This document shows, one piece after another, positions 34,432-44,033 of a stretch of 64,000 bases of DNA. Made by a program: the position numbers and the translations under genes. The number at the start of each line of letters is the position of its first letter. Positions within the stretch are counted from its first letter, which is position 1. A model generated the notes under the pieces. It was not told where the DNA came from and did no database searches. It saw only the letters and a program-made list of their open reading frames with translations. The DNA is from Leptolinea sp. UBA5203 (GTDB lineage: Bacteria; Chloroflexota; Anaerolineae; Anaerolineales; Anaerolineaceae), in NCBI GenBank assembly GCA_002412765.1, contig DHVR01000068.1, positions 1 through 64,000 of the forward strand, written 5' to 3'.

Positions 34432-36750
34432 TTATAGTTTAACTTTATAAGTCAACCAATAATGCAGATATTCACGTCGAATGATGGCAGCAAGATGATC
34501 CAATTGTTTGCCTTCCACATCTACTTCTCGATATTGACTTTCATTAAATAGAACCATGAATTGAGACATGGCATTGCTTAAGCTCGGGATCAGTTTCATG
34601 ATCGGTGCGTACTTTTCGTTAACCGTCTCATCTGGTGTCGATTTTTCTCCAATCAATATTGATAATGCAGAAAATTGTGCTTCCACTTTTTGAATTGGAG
34701 CAAGCGCAGCATACGCAGCCCAGGTTGACAACCATGCCGGAACTTCCAACCCTATTTTTTCAGCCCCATATTTCAGTACTCCGGGGATCGACTTGCGGCG
34801 CGGCAGCAAGATTAATCGGTTGATTAACCAAATACCCACGAACAGAAAAGCTGGAATAATGATCCAAAGCCAGGCAATAATCCAGGATTGTTTCGTTTCA
34901 GCTCCCTCTTCTGCCTCTTCTCGATCTAAAAAAGCATCGATATCTTTTGGCGGTTCACTGTTACTCAATAACGCTGAACCCCCTGCATCCGTAAGAGTTC
35001 GAGGGGTAAAAAGGGTTTCACCCAATGGAAGGTCCCGTACAGGCTGTGCGGAAGTTGGTTCAAATTCCACCCAACCAACACCCGGGAAGAATACTTCCGG
35101 CCAGGCATGACTGTCCCGAACACGCACATTGTAATAAGCGTCCCCGGCCGGTTCACCCTGGGAGTAACCTGCGGAAAATCGGGCGGGCACACCAATACTG
35201 CGCAGCATCAACACCTCTGCCGTAGCATAATAATTACAAAATCCTATTTTTGAATCAAACAACATCCAATCAATGGGTTCCCGGTTAGGAGGCGGTGCCG
35301 TCAACAGCGGTTCGTAGGCAATTTCTGTACGAAGGTAGCGCGTAATCGCCGCTGTTTGATCATACGGAGTCTTGGCTTCGGCAACAATTTCACTGGTTAA
35401 TTCTTGGATGCGGGTGGGGAAGTTTTCTGGAAGTTGTAAATATTTTTCCAAAATCCAATCCGGATATTTTGTTCCGGCATTACGCAATTGACGGACGGTG
35501 GGCTGGCTTACATAGACCTCAGCCGTATACCTATCCCCACTTTTCAGGGGTGTTATTGGCAATACACTCATAATGTCTATGGAAGTTTCGTCATAGGTTT
35601 CGTATCCAATCACAAACACATTCCGATCCACCTTGACGGGTAAAAAGGGCAGGTAGAGCGTTTTAGACACTCCCGCCCTGAGTTCATAATCCAAAGTGAC
35701 CGGAGTACGCCCTGTATACGGATTACCCTGATCCCCGACCAGAGACCCAAAGCGCTGATCCCGTTGGTTTATGGTATTGAGCCACTCGCCATTTCTATAG
35801 CTATCAAAACTGTGACCGCGCCAGTAATAGCGTATATCTTTTCCATCGCGGTCAGGGACTTTCACCATAAACAAAGTCTCATATCCAACCGGCACATTGG
35901 AGCCCAGCCGCATGCTATCTTCATAATAGTCTGTTGCGGAAAGAAATGGCGCTTCAATGGAAGCAAACATATTGGAGATTCGGGTGCGAAAATCAATCCA
36001 GGATTCGGATACTTTGGTGCGCGGTGTACTTCCCGGAGTAAACAAATCCACCACGGTAGGAATATTCCAGGCAACCAAAAGTACAGCCAGACTGCCGATG
36101 GAGATACTGCGTAAGATGTGGTATCCCGTTTCAGAATCAATACGATAGCCCTTTTCATTCCATCGTTCCTGGGAGCGCAAATACCATACTCTGCCCACGA
36201 TAATCATAGCCAACAACAGAAAAACACCCAATTCTCTGCCGGGGTGATCTGCATAGGGAGGGAAATAATCAATTAAAAGCAGGAAAACAGCCGAAAGAAC
36301 CAATGCTGCCCAGGGACTTTTTTTGCGAATAAAGAAAAACGAGGCTGAGACACTGGTTAGCCACAACAAAATTCCAAGGCTGATATAAAATAACACAGGA
36401 TCTTCAACTGGTAAATTATTGATGAATTGATACAAGGAAATGGAAAGACGATCCCCGAGGATCAACAGCGTATCGTGTAAATCGTAGGTTTTCCCTTCAA
36501 CCAGCGAAAGTGCCTGCCAGGTAACCCCCATGATGGTATAACCGAAGGAAAGGATAATGGCAGCAAACGTCTTAAACTTGCTGACCCCCAAAACAACACC
36601 AAATAAGTACCCAAGAAGGATTAATAACCCAATCCTTTCCAATCCCGGAACCCAATTGGTGGATTCCAATCGCCAGGAGATGCTGAAAATGGACATCCAA
36701 AGAATCAAATGAGTGAAAAGATCTCCGATGCGGGCATTTATCACTTTCAT
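34432..36750 (-). CDS. membrane transglutaminase-like protein (DUF3488/TgpA-type)
   Basis: A 772-residue protein with about six N-terminal membrane helices (~15-200), a large extracytoplasmic transglutaminase-core domain and one C-terminal helix (IIAWLWIIIPAFLFVGIWLI) followed by a cytoplasmic tail. The papain-like catalytic pair is C505 in KIGFCNYYATAEVLML and H548 in RDSHAWPEVFF; the third motif reads GWVEFEPT, with Glu where Asp is common. It is TgpA-like in layout; such proteins often sit with MoxR and DUF58 genes, which are absent here. ATG 36750 lies six bases after a -10 box, so the mRNA is probably leaderless. Confidence 0.9.
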   Translation of the reverse strand: MKVINARIGDLFTHLILWMSIFSISWRLESTNWVPGLERIGLLILLGYLFGVVLGVSKFKTFAAIILSFGYTIMGVTWQALSLVEGKTYDLHDTLLILGDRLSISLYQFINNLPVEDPVLFYISLGILLWLTSVSASFFFIRKKSPWAALVLSAVFLLLIDYFPPYADHPGRELGVFLLLAMIIVGRVWYLRSQERWNEKGYRIDSETGYHILRSISIGSLAVLLVAWNIPTVVDLFTPGSTPRTKVSESWIDFRTRISNMFASIEAPFLSATDYYEDSMRLGSNVPVGYETLFMVKVPDRDGKDIRYYWRGHSFDSYRNGEWLNTINQRDQRFGSLVGDQGNPYTGRTPVTLDYELRAGVSKTLYLPFLPVKVDRNVFVIGYETYDETSIDIMSVLPITPLKSGDRYTAEVYVSQPTVRQLRNAGTKYPDWILEKYLQLPENFPTRIQELTSEIVAEAKTPYDQTAAITRYLRTEIAYEPLLTAPPPNREPIDWMLFDSKIGFCNYYATAEVLMLRSIGVPARFSAGYSQGEPAGDAYYNVRVRDSHAWPEVFFPGVGWVEFEPTSAQPVRDLPLGETLFTPRTLTDAGGSALLSNSEPPKDIDAFLDREEAEEGAETKQSWIIAWLWIIIPAFLFVGIWLINRLILLPRRKSIPGVLKYGAEKIGLEVPAWLSTWAAYAALAPIQKVEAQFSALSILIGEKSTPDETVNEKYAPIMKLIPSLSNAMSQFMVLFNESQYREVDVEGKQLDHLAAIIRREYLHYWLTYKVKL

Positions 36751-36756
36751 GAACTG

Positions 36757-36786
36757 AGTGTACAATAAAGAAGGATATTACGTCAA
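36757..36786 (-). promoter_or_regulatory. promoter of the transglutaminase-like gene (leaderless)
   Basis: On the minus strand -35 TTGACG (36781-36786), an 18-bp spacer and -10 TACACT (36757-36762) are followed after only six bases by ATG 36750. Transcription would start at or next to the start codon. Confidence 0.7.
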
Positions 36787-36791
36787 CAAAA

Positions 36792-37793
36792 ATGGAGACT
36801 GCAATGGAGCCAATTTGGCAAGCTGAGTTATTACTTCTGGAACAAATGCAGCAAATCCCTCTTTGGGTAATTCAATTTTTCAAAGGGGTTACCTTTTTGG
36901 GGAATGAAAATTTTTACATGCTTTTATTACCCATCTTCTACTGGTGCATTAATATGCGCTTGGGTTACCGTTTCACCCTTGTCTTATTATTAAGCAATTG
37001 GATTAATAGTATCTTTAAAATGCTTTGCCATTTTCCACGGCCTTATTGGCTTTCCCCCGATATAAAAGCCTATGTCAGCGAAACATCCTTCGGATTACCC
37101 TCCGGGCACAGCACCAATGCGGCCAGTATTTGGCTATTTCTTGCAAATGAATACAAAAAATATAAACTTCTAGCGGCTGGTTTCGTTTCAATCATGCTGC
37201 TGATCATGATCAGCCGTCTCTTTCTGGGTGTTCATTTTTTCAGTGATGTAATAAGCGGCTTTTTATTAGGGGTAATACTACTGGTTGTTATTTATGCATT
37301 TGAAAAACGATTCTCTGCGAAAATATCCACGCAATCGCTCACTACAAAAATACTGTTAAGTATTTCTTCCACAATCATTTTTCTATTCCTCGGATTACTT
37401 CCAATCCTTATTAATACCTTTGAAGTTCCATCTGAGTGGATCAGACTTTCCAGTCAAGCCACGGATGGCATCATCCCAACCCCCTTCGCCGCCAAAACCA
37501 TCATCACCCTCGGGGGAGTATGGTTGGGAATGAACATCGGCTATTCACTGCTTTTATACAAGGGGCATCCCATGCAAACCAGTGGTGCCCTTTGGCAGCA
37601 TGGTTTACGTCTCGCAATTGGATTATCCGTCGCTATCCTCATTCGCATGGGACTAAGTGTTCTATTTGATTTTGCTTCCGGAAATCTGCTGCTCGTTTTC
37701 GATTTCATTCGTTATGCTGTATTAACTTTTTGGATAGCTTATCTTGCACCAATGCTATTTTTGAAGATCAATTTATACAAAAAAACCGTATAA
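36792..37793 (+). CDS. PAP2-family membrane phosphatase
   Basis: A 333-residue integral membrane phosphatase of the PAP2/undecaprenyl-pyrophosphatase-like superfamily. The three signature blocks are present: KMLCHFPRPYW (KxxxxxxRP), LPSGHSTNAAS (PSGH) and SRLFLGVHFFSDV (SRxxxxxHxxxD). An extra C-terminal membrane portion of ~130 residues follows, as in the diacylglycerol/inositol-type subgroup. It could recycle lipid carriers or cleave phospholipid headgroups at the outer face of the membrane. It diverges from the transglutaminase gene across 41 bases and is followed after 23 bases by a small YtxH gene. Confidence 0.9.
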   Translation: METAMEPIWQAELLLLEQMQQIPLWVIQFFKGVTFLGNENFYMLLLPIFYWCINMRLGYRFTLVLLLSNWINSIFKMLCHFPRPYWLSPDIKAYVSETSFGLPSGHSTNAASIWLFLANEYKKYKLLAAGFVSIMLLIMISRLFLGVHFFSDVISGFLLGVILLVVIYAFEKRFSAKISTQSLTTKILLSISSTIIFLFLGLLPILINTFEVPSEWIRLSSQATDGIIPTPFAAKTIITLGGVWLGMNIGYSLLLYKGHPMQTSGALWQHGLRLAIGLSVAILIRMGLSVLFDFASGNLLLVFDFIRYAVLTFWIAYLAPMLFLKINLYKKTV

Positions 37794-37816
37794 TAGTTAT
37801 ATCAGGAGGAATAAAA

Positions 37817-38026
37817 ATGAGAAAATTTTCTAGCTTCTTATTTGGTGTATTGATGGGGGGATTTGTCGGTGGTTTGGTTGGTATACTAATTGCCCCTTCC
37901 TCCGGCGATAAGACCCGTGTTGACATTCAAAACCGATTCGGCAATATCAAGGATCAAATCCTTGGCGCGGCAAGAGAGAAAAGGATTGAATTGGAAGAAC
38001 AACTACAGACGCTAAGACAGGCATAA
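37817..38026 (+). CDS. YtxH-domain protein
   Basis: A 69-residue protein starting at ATG 37817 after a perfect AGGAGGA. It has an N-terminal membrane helix (FLFGVLMGGFVGGLVGILIAP) with the YtxH hallmark IAPSSGDKTR, followed by a charged amphipathic helix. YtxH-type proteins are small stress-related envelope proteins of unknown mechanism. It lies 23 bases after the PAP2 gene, in the same transcript, and the terminator at 38030-38056 closes the unit. Confidence 0.85.
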   Translation: MRKFSSFLFGVLMGGFVGGLVGILIAPSSGDKTRVDIQNRFGNIKDQILGAAREKRIELEEQLQTLRQA

Positions 38027-38029
38027 GGA

Positions 38030-38056
38030 AAATCCCCCTCGCGGGGGATTTTTTTT
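38030..38056. terminator. bidirectional terminator
   Basis: AAATCCCCC (38030-38038) pairs with GGGGGATTT (38043-38051) around TCGC, followed by T. It ends the PAP2-ytxH unit and touches the stop codon of the convergent metallopeptidase gene. Confidence 0.9.
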
Positions 38057-40088
38057 ACTCGTTGAAGCGAATTTTATAAATTGCTGGCTGCCTTGTGTAC
38101 CGGGTGGTCCCACTGACAAAGACCACCACCGGGCCATCCTTGTCAAAATCAAGCTCCAGGGATAATGTATCCTCCGGATTCAGTTGATATTTGCGAATAT
38201 TTTCGTCCCCGGATTGATTAAGTACACTTATCCGGAAGGTTTGAGGTAAGCGGTTCATAATTCTAGCAAAGCCATCAGCTTGCCAATCACCCGACCCACT
38301 TTCGAAGTCTTCAAAATAATTCAAGGCAGGCAGGGCAATATCATCCAGCATAAAGCCTTCAGCATTGACCGCAGCATCCGTAACATACTCAAATCGTACA
38401 TACACCTCTTCCCCAGCAAATGAGGAAAGATCGATGGTTTCCTGTACCCACTCCTCAGTGGCACCATTGTACCCCCAGCCTAGATTCCCTCCGGTAGGAT
38501 TATCGGATGTTCCGCGAGCCGTATTTACAAAATCCCAGCTCTCTCCATCGCGAGAAGTCAGCACATAGACATAATCATAATCTTCTTCAATATCGTACCA
38601 GGTGTAATAAGACATGCTGATCGGCCCACTGACTGATGAAAAATCAAATTTCCGGGTAAGGGTCATATCCGAGTCATCGCCCTTATTGGACCAAAAGGCA
38701 TATTGCCCTGAGTAAGGATCTGTTGGCACCAGTTTAACAATATTACTGCCATCAATCTGCATGGTCACTTTACCGGAACAATCCAGTTTGATCATATCAA
38801 CGCCGTATTGTTTGACTGAACTCGCCTGCCAATCAGACAAGCATTCAGTATTAAAATTGTTGGGTGAACTCGTAATTCTTGGATTGTAAGATTTGTAATC
38901 ATACCGTCCATCACCTACGGAATCATCCTGTAAATAATTGGCAATGGACCAATCCACGAACAAATCATCCGCAGTAATCAATTTTCCTGTTTCAGCATCC
39001 AAACTTTGTGCGGATGTTAGGACATCATCAATGCTATCGAATCCGTTTTCCTCACTTCTCACGACCTGCTTGGTAAGATCCTCGCCAAATCGATCCAAAA
39101 AATATGTAATGAAAAGAAATGACGATCCATAGTGAGGAGAGGTATCTGACGAATCAACCGGCCAATCATTAAGCTGTAAATCCGTATTCCTTAAATAAGT
39201 TTCATCAAAGCCGCCCGTGTCATAGCCATTCAAAAGGGTGGCCAACTCGGAAAATCCTTCATTCATCCAGGATTCTTCGTTGGAGTCCAAATTCCAATGA
39301 ATCATATGTTGAAATTCATGCGCCAGAACACCATAGATGTAATCCTCCCAAAGTTCCACAGTATCTGCATTCATGAAAAACATTTCATGAGCATTCGAAT
39401 ATTTAGCTGCCAATGGATTAATGGAATCATTGGAAGAAAAATACCCTGCCAGATTAGATCCCAAGTCTTTTCCATACAGGATATAGATGTGCTCATCCCC
39501 ATCAATCCCCGGCTTCCATTCTGTGCCAAAAAACTCATGATTGATCGGATAAATTTGATTTTCAAACGCATCCACCAAATTCTCAAGGTCATCCTGATCA
39601 TAATCCACTTCATTATCGACCCAGAAATAAACATGAGGTGTGGCATATTGCAGGGTTGCCGCAATCTGTCGGCTGACATTGGTATCTGTGTTCGTCACCC
39701 AGAAATCGTTGGTGGCTCCCAGTGATAATGGTTCCGCCCTTTCTGCCAGTACTTCGGGAATATCTCCGAGTCCCAGCAGTCTTTTGGCAATTTCTCTGGC
39801 ATCTTGCTTGGAAATCAGAATGGCGTTCAGATTGTCCAATTCTTGTTGAACAAGTGGGGAAACGTCTTCGTCAACAATTTCGTTCAACGGTACCGATTCC
39901 TGATAAACATCCTCGCCATTATATTGATCTTGGGTCTGCGCATCGAAAGAATATGAAAAATCAGTATCCGGATCAATCTCATTTACACCATATAACACGG
40001 CAGCAGAAATTCCAACACAACATACCCCGATACAACACAAAAGTATAACCAGGATCAATACCACTAAACCAACTTTATTTGACTGCAT
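38055..40088 (-). CDS. membrane-anchored zinc metallopeptidase (immune-inhibitor-A/M6-like)
   Basis: A 677-residue protein starting at ATG 40088 after GGAGG. One N-terminal helix (VGLVVLILVILLCCIGVCCVGISAAVLY, split here only as a landmark) anchors it, with the rest outside. The zinc motif is H257-EFQH261 with the downstream Glu in WMNEGFSELA. After the catalytic domain come two beta-rich regions like those in immune inhibitor A, with DDIALPALNYFEDFESG and a lectin/MAM-like fold. It may process or release surface proteins or polysaccharide-linked material. It follows the Wzz-like gene after 11 bases at the end of the exopolysaccharide locus. Confidence 0.85.
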   Translation of the reverse strand: MQSNKVGLVVLILVILLCCIGVCCVGISAAVLYGVNEIDPDTDFSYSFDAQTQDQYNGEDVYQESVPLNEIVDEDVSPLVQQELDNLNAILISKQDAREIAKRLLGLGDIPEVLAERAEPLSLGATNDFWVTNTDTNVSRQIAATLQYATPHVYFWVDNEVDYDQDDLENLVDAFENQIYPINHEFFGTEWKPGIDGDEHIYILYGKDLGSNLAGYFSSNDSINPLAAKYSNAHEMFFMNADTVELWEDYIYGVLAHEFQHMIHWNLDSNEESWMNEGFSELATLLNGYDTGGFDETYLRNTDLQLNDWPVDSSDTSPHYGSSFLFITYFLDRFGEDLTKQVVRSEENGFDSIDDVLTSAQSLDAETGKLITADDLFVDWSIANYLQDDSVGDGRYDYKSYNPRITSSPNNFNTECLSDWQASSVKQYGVDMIKLDCSGKVTMQIDGSNIVKLVPTDPYSGQYAFWSNKGDDSDMTLTRKFDFSSVSGPISMSYYTWYDIEEDYDYVYVLTSRDGESWDFVNTARGTSDNPTGGNLGWGYNGATEEWVQETIDLSSFAGEEVYVRFEYVTDAAVNAEGFMLDDIALPALNYFEDFESGSGDWQADGFARIMNRLPQTFRISVLNQSGDENIRKYQLNPEDTLSLELDFDKDGPVVVFVSGTTRYTRQPAIYKIRFNE

Positions 40089-40099
40089 AAATCCTCCCA

Positions 40100-40885
40100 C
40101 TAATTTTTGAATTGAAAACTTATTAATTTCTTGTTTTGAATAAAAGAGATTATCCAAACACCTAAAATGAACCCAATCCCCCCTCCTGAGAGCAGGTACC
40201 CCGTACGCGAACCTGAGACACGATACGGTGGCATTCCTGATTCCGGAAATGCTGAAACAGATATCGCAGGACTGATCCCATTACTCAACGCCAATTCCTC
40301 TTGAATGCCAGTTGCGGTTTGCTCAAGCTGACCCTGCAATTCCAACACGGATAATGAATCACATGCTGTATTTGAGGGAACTTGAGGTACCGATTGTTCT
40401 AAGCATTTCGTGAGCGTATCCAAATAATCTGATAGACTGCTTGCAACCAAAGCATGGACATGAGATTCTTGGATGGCCTCAAAGGCAATTTTTTGCCAGG
40501 TGGATACAATTTCACCAGCAATGGATGGATCAGCGTGCCGAATTTTCAAGATCCACTGCATATTCCTGCGTTCCAAAGATGCCATTTGCCAGAAAGTCTC
40601 ATTGGAGACCAAAGGGTTTTGCTCCCGCAGCTGGTCAACCACCAAACTGGATTTAATTAAATCACCAACCAATTCTATGAATTGGTCCTGCTCGATATCG
40701 GTCACCAGACCGATAATTGAAAAATCAACTGCAACATGAATCTCAGCCTCGGCTTCATAGACAGGCGGTACGGCAGCAAATATCCCAAACCCGATGAGTG
40801 CGCCAAGTAATGCCAGCCCGATAGGCAGCCACCAAAATAGAATTTTTTCAAATACAAGCTGCCTGGGAGAAAACACTTCCTGCAT
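40100..40885 (-). CDS. Wzz/chain-length-determinant-like protein
   Basis: A 261-residue inner-membrane protein with two membrane helices near the ends (residues ~15-40 and ~225-250) flanking an extracytoplasmic helical domain, the layout of Wzz polysaccharide co-polymerases. The N-helix is followed by PPVYEAEAEIHV, the typical start of the family's periplasmic beta strand. The C-terminal ATPase part found in Wzc is missing. GGAGG precedes ATG 40885. A TATAAT-like box (40922-40927, minus strand) just upstream and the terminator before it suggest its own promoter. It is likely to control polymer length in the neighbouring exopolysaccharide pathway. Confidence 0.75.
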   Translation of the reverse strand: MQEVFSPRQLVFEKILFWWLPIGLALLGALIGFGIFAAVPPVYEAEAEIHVAVDFSIIGLVTDIEQDQFIELVGDLIKSSLVVDQLREQNPLVSNETFWQMASLERRNMQWILKIRHADPSIAGEIVSTWQKIAFEAIQESHVHALVASSLSDYLDTLTKCLEQSVPQVPSNTACDSLSVLELQGQLEQTATGIQEELALSNGISPAISVSAFPESGMPPYRVSGSRTGYLLSGGGIGFILGVWIISFIQNKKLISFQFKN

Positions 40886-40935
40886 CCAAGCCTCCGTTTA
40901 GGATCAAATGATTTGTGTTTCATTATACCTTATGG

Positions 40936-40969
40936 AAAAAAAAATACCCATCAGACAGGGTCTGATGGG
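40936..40969 (-). terminator. intrinsic terminator after the lipoprotein gene
   Basis: On the minus strand CCCATCAGA (40961-40969) pairs perfectly with TCTGATGGG (40947-40955) around CCCTG, followed by TA and a long T run (40936-40944). It ends the long exopolysaccharide transcript before the Wzz-like gene. Confidence 0.92.
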
Positions 40970-40990
40970 TTAGGGTTCGGGGAGTAATTT

Positions 40991-41725
40991 CTATTTCTCT
41001 TTGAAATTAACCACAATCAGGTTCTTTTCGCAGGCTGTAAAAGTCTCAAGCGGAAGTGGATTGCTCAATAAAACCCCATTCAGATCATAAACAGAGAGAT
41101 AAACTGCATTTTTACTGGCTATGGTTTTTAACGCCAGGGGGAGCTCAAAACCACCTGGTCCATAAGCGCTGGCCAGACTGGTCAGGGTAATTAATTCCAG
41201 AGGCTTGCCGTCAAAATACCCTTCTGCTACAACAACCACATTAGGCATTGGGCTGCCAGCTTTGTTAAATACCTGGCCGGCTACACCCATCCAATTGCAG
41301 GCATCAGCCACATGGGCAAAGTTAGGGATATAAACAGGCGAGCCATCCTGCACGGTAAACTTCAAATTGGCAGGAACAACGGTTGGTAGCGCAGGGACGT
41401 TGGTCGGACTGGCAGTTTGGGTAGCAACCAGGGTAACAATTTGGGCGGTTGCCGTGGCAGCCGGATCAGACGTAGGAGCCGTTACCGTTGGGAGTTCCGT
41501 ACTGACCTGAGTTTCTTCAGGCGTCACAGCAATCACGGTGGATGTTGCTGTGGGGGCTTCTGGTGTTGCCGTAACCCCAAAAACAATTGTTTCAATTGGC
41601 TGAATCGCCGTAGCCGTCCAAACCATCACAGTGGGTGTAGAATCGGTGATAATAATCTGGCCTGGCAGAATCGAGCAGGCAGATAAGATCAATAGAAAGA
41701 ATATCCATAAGGGTTTAATTTTCAT
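40991..41725 (-). CDS. lipoprotein with Thr/Pro-rich linker
   Basis: A 244-residue surface lipoprotein. A short signal peptide ends in the lipobox LSAC (Cys17). Residues ~30-115 are a low-complexity Thr/Ala/Pro/Val linker, and the C-terminal ~125 residues form a compact domain with two Cys (ADACNWMGVAGQVFN, FTACEKN) and a carboxypeptidase-regulatory-like beta pattern (GSPMPNVVVVAEGYFDGKPL). No enzyme motif is seen. A GGGAGT ribosome site precedes the ATG. It lies last in the transcript from the WbaP-like gene, so it may be tied to polysaccharide export or anchoring. Confidence 0.75.
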   Translation of the reverse strand: MKIKPLWIFFLLILSACSILPGQIIITDSTPTVMVWTATAIQPIETIVFGVTATPEAPTATSTVIAVTPEETQVSTELPTVTAPTSDPAATATAQIVTLVATQTASPTNVPALPTVVPANLKFTVQDGSPVYIPNFAHVADACNWMGVAGQVFNKAGSPMPNVVVVAEGYFDGKPLELITLTSLASAYGPGGFELPLALKTIASKNAVYLSVYDLNGVLLSNPLPLETFTACEKNLIVVNFKEK

Positions 41726-41780
41726 CAGTTTACTCCCGTAATTTGTTATCCTTTGAGGATAGTTGCAATTATAATGCCAG

Positions 41781-43193
41781 TTAGTAGGCGCCTTTGCGTT
41801 TCAGGACAACAAAGAGTGTTTTGACCAGGATTTGCAGATCCAGCCAAATGGAGTAATGCTGAACATAATACAAATCATCTTCGGTATGCAAATGCATGGG
41901 TTTATCGCTGCGACCGTTAATCTGCCACCAACCGGTTAATCCCTGTGGCACAGTGAAACGGATTCGCTGCCAGGTGGCATAATTTTTTACCAAATTGGGC
42001 ATTTCCGGCCTAGGGCCAACAAAACTCATCTCCCCTTTCATGATATTAAAATATTGAGGAAGCTCGTCCAAGCTGGTTTGACGTAAAATTCTACCTAGTT
42101 TCGTGATACGAGGATCATTGGGGGATTTATAAATCTTTTGCCCCAGTTCGTTGACCGATTCAACCACTTGCTGCAACCTTTCCGCATCCACGATCATGGT
42201 ACGGAATTTGATGATGCGAAATAACTTTCCATTTTCGCCCACACGCAACTGACGATAAAAAACCGGCTTACCTTCAGCAAAATAGAGGAGTAGAGAAATC
42301 AAGCCAAGTAGAGGCATCACGAAGGGGAAGATACAAATTCCGAATACAATATCAAAAATACGCTTGTTCATGCGTTGTACATCACTCAAAGCAGGCGCTC
42401 TCAAATCCAACATCGGAATTCCGCCAAATTCTTCCACGTTGGCTTTATGCAAAGTTAAAGAAAAATAATCGGGGATCACCCAAACTTTTACCGGCATTTC
42501 ATGCAGCAAATTGACAATTTCACTCAAGCGTTGATGGGCAGAGCGAGGTAAGGCCAAAACGACGTCATCCACATGGTGCATGGTTATCATTTGCTGGACT
42601 TCATCCAGAGAGCCTAATACATCCGGAAAATCACGCTGCTTTAATTTATCGTCATCCAAATACCCAACAACCCGGATGCCCAAATCGCGCTGGGCGAACA
42701 ATTGATCAAAAAAGCTTCTGCCCGTTGTTCCGGCACCCAAAATAATGACCTTCCGAATCGCTACTCCGCCAAACCAATTTTGACGAAATCCGATTCGATA
42801 TACTATCCGCCAGCTAACTAGGTAAATAAAAGCCAGTAAGACGAAGATCAAAAAAAGGAATCGAGAAAGGTCTCGATACGTAAAGAACAAAATTCCTGCC
42901 AATGAAATCCAAGCGACTGTGGACGCCCAAAATAGACTGGCAGCTTCATCGAAAAATTTAAAATTCTTCTTCCCGTCATAAATGGAAAATGAAAGCAAAA
43001 TTCCCATCCAAAACAAAGGGAAGACTATATAAATCCAGATCGGCAAATTAATATTCACGTCGATCTTTTGGACAAAATCCAGTTTATTGGCCGGTACGCG
43101 CAGGAAGACCGCGGTATGAATCGCCAATTCAATTAACAACATATCCAAAATCATCGAAAATATGGCAAAATTTGTAGAGAATCGTCGAAACAT
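41781..43193 (-). CDS. polyprenyl-phosphate sugar phosphotransferase (WbaP/WcaJ-like)
   Basis: A 470-residue initiating enzyme of exopolysaccharide synthesis, transferring a sugar phosphate from a nucleotide sugar to undecaprenyl phosphate. It has four N-terminal membrane helices, a CoA-binding/Rossmann-like middle domain (KVIILGAGTTGRSFFDQL), a further hydrophobic segment and the C-terminal catalytic domain with FRIIKFRTMIVDAE, LDELPQYFNIMKGEMSFVGPRPE and the conserved ending region. This is the full-length WcaJ/EpsE-type layout. It follows the WecG-like gene after 12 bases. Which sugar is loaded is not readable. Confidence 0.94.
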   Translation of the reverse strand: MFRRFSTNFAIFSMILDMLLIELAIHTAVFLRVPANKLDFVQKIDVNINLPIWIYIVFPLFWMGILLSFSIYDGKKNFKFFDEAASLFWASTVAWISLAGILFFTYRDLSRFLFLIFVLLAFIYLVSWRIVYRIGFRQNWFGGVAIRKVIILGAGTTGRSFFDQLFAQRDLGIRVVGYLDDDKLKQRDFPDVLGSLDEVQQMITMHHVDDVVLALPRSAHQRLSEIVNLLHEMPVKVWVIPDYFSLTLHKANVEEFGGIPMLDLRAPALSDVQRMNKRIFDIVFGICIFPFVMPLLGLISLLLYFAEGKPVFYRQLRVGENGKLFRIIKFRTMIVDAERLQQVVESVNELGQKIYKSPNDPRITKLGRILRQTSLDELPQYFNIMKGEMSFVGPRPEMPNLVKNYATWQRIRFTVPQGLTGWWQINGRSDKPMHLHTEDDLYYVQHYSIWLDLQILVKTLFVVLKRKGAY

Positions 43194-43205
43194 ACTTGCC
43201 CTTCT

Positions 43206-43967
43206 TTAGTCCATCGGATATTTACGCAAGCCGGTTTTTTGTAAGAATACCAACCACAAAAATCTCGGGTACTGAATATAACGCCGCCAGAGTCTTCCGG
43301 GTTCTGAGCACAACCGAAAAAACCATTCCAAACCGCTGCGTTGAATCCACCGCGGAGCTTGTTTCTTATGTCCGGACAGAAAATCAAATGCCGCTCCGAT
43401 CCCAATCAAAACCGCATCCGTAGCACTAACATGCTGCGCCATCCACACTTCCTGGCGAGGAGATCCCAAACCAACCCAAATGATATCCGCAGCGGTATCT
43501 TTAAACTTAGCCAAAACCTGGCTTTCTTCATCTTTTGATAAATCCCGAAACGGAGGCGAGTACAGGCCTGCCACCGCAAGATTAGGATTGTCCTTTTGTA
43601 AATAAGCCACCAGATCTTCAGCCACGCCTGGGGCACCGCCATAAAAAAAATGCCTGGTTTTTTGATCAGTCATAGCTTTGCAAACCGTTTGTAACAAATC
43701 TGGGCCATATACCCGGCTTACTTGTTTATGACCGGCCATTTTCAGCAGCCAAACAATTGCCATGCCGTCAGGAGTTGTTAATCCACTTTCATTATATATG
43801 CGTTTCAATACAGGATGCTTAACACATTCCATCACGGCATGGGCAGGCGTAACACAGATATAGGCGGCCTTTTTGGTCCGCACCCACTCCGCTATCTGGT
43901 TCATCGCATCTGTCATTTGAATGACACTAACGCCAACGCCCAGGATATTCTCTCTTCGAAAACTCAT
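43206..43967 (-). CDS. WecG/TagA/CpsF-family glycosyltransferase
   Basis: A 253-residue GT26 glycosyltransferase adding a sugar to the lipid-linked intermediate. Family blocks are present: GLTTPDGMAIVWLLK with the conserved DG, RVYGPDLL, HFFYGGAPGVAEDL and IIWVGLGSPRQEVWM. It has no membrane helix and probably associates with the membrane through its C-terminus. Located directly before the phosphoglycosyltransferase gene, it is the likely second step of repeat-unit assembly. Confidence 0.93.
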   Translation of the reverse strand: MSFRRENILGVGVSVIQMTDAMNQIAEWVRTKKAAYICVTPAHAVMECVKHPVLKRIYNESGLTTPDGMAIVWLLKMAGHKQVSRVYGPDLLQTVCKAMTDQKTRHFFYGGAPGVAEDLVAYLQKDNPNLAVAGLYSPPFRDLSKDEESQVLAKFKDTAADIIWVGLGSPRQEVWMAQHVSATDAVLIGIGAAFDFLSGHKKQAPRWIQRSGLEWFFRLCSEPGRLWRRYIQYPRFLWLVFLQKTGLRKYPMD

Positions 43968-44033
43968 TTCTTGCCTTCCATTTAAACCAATCTATGCCAT
44001 GGGATGCAGCAATCAACTTGTACATCCATTGAT

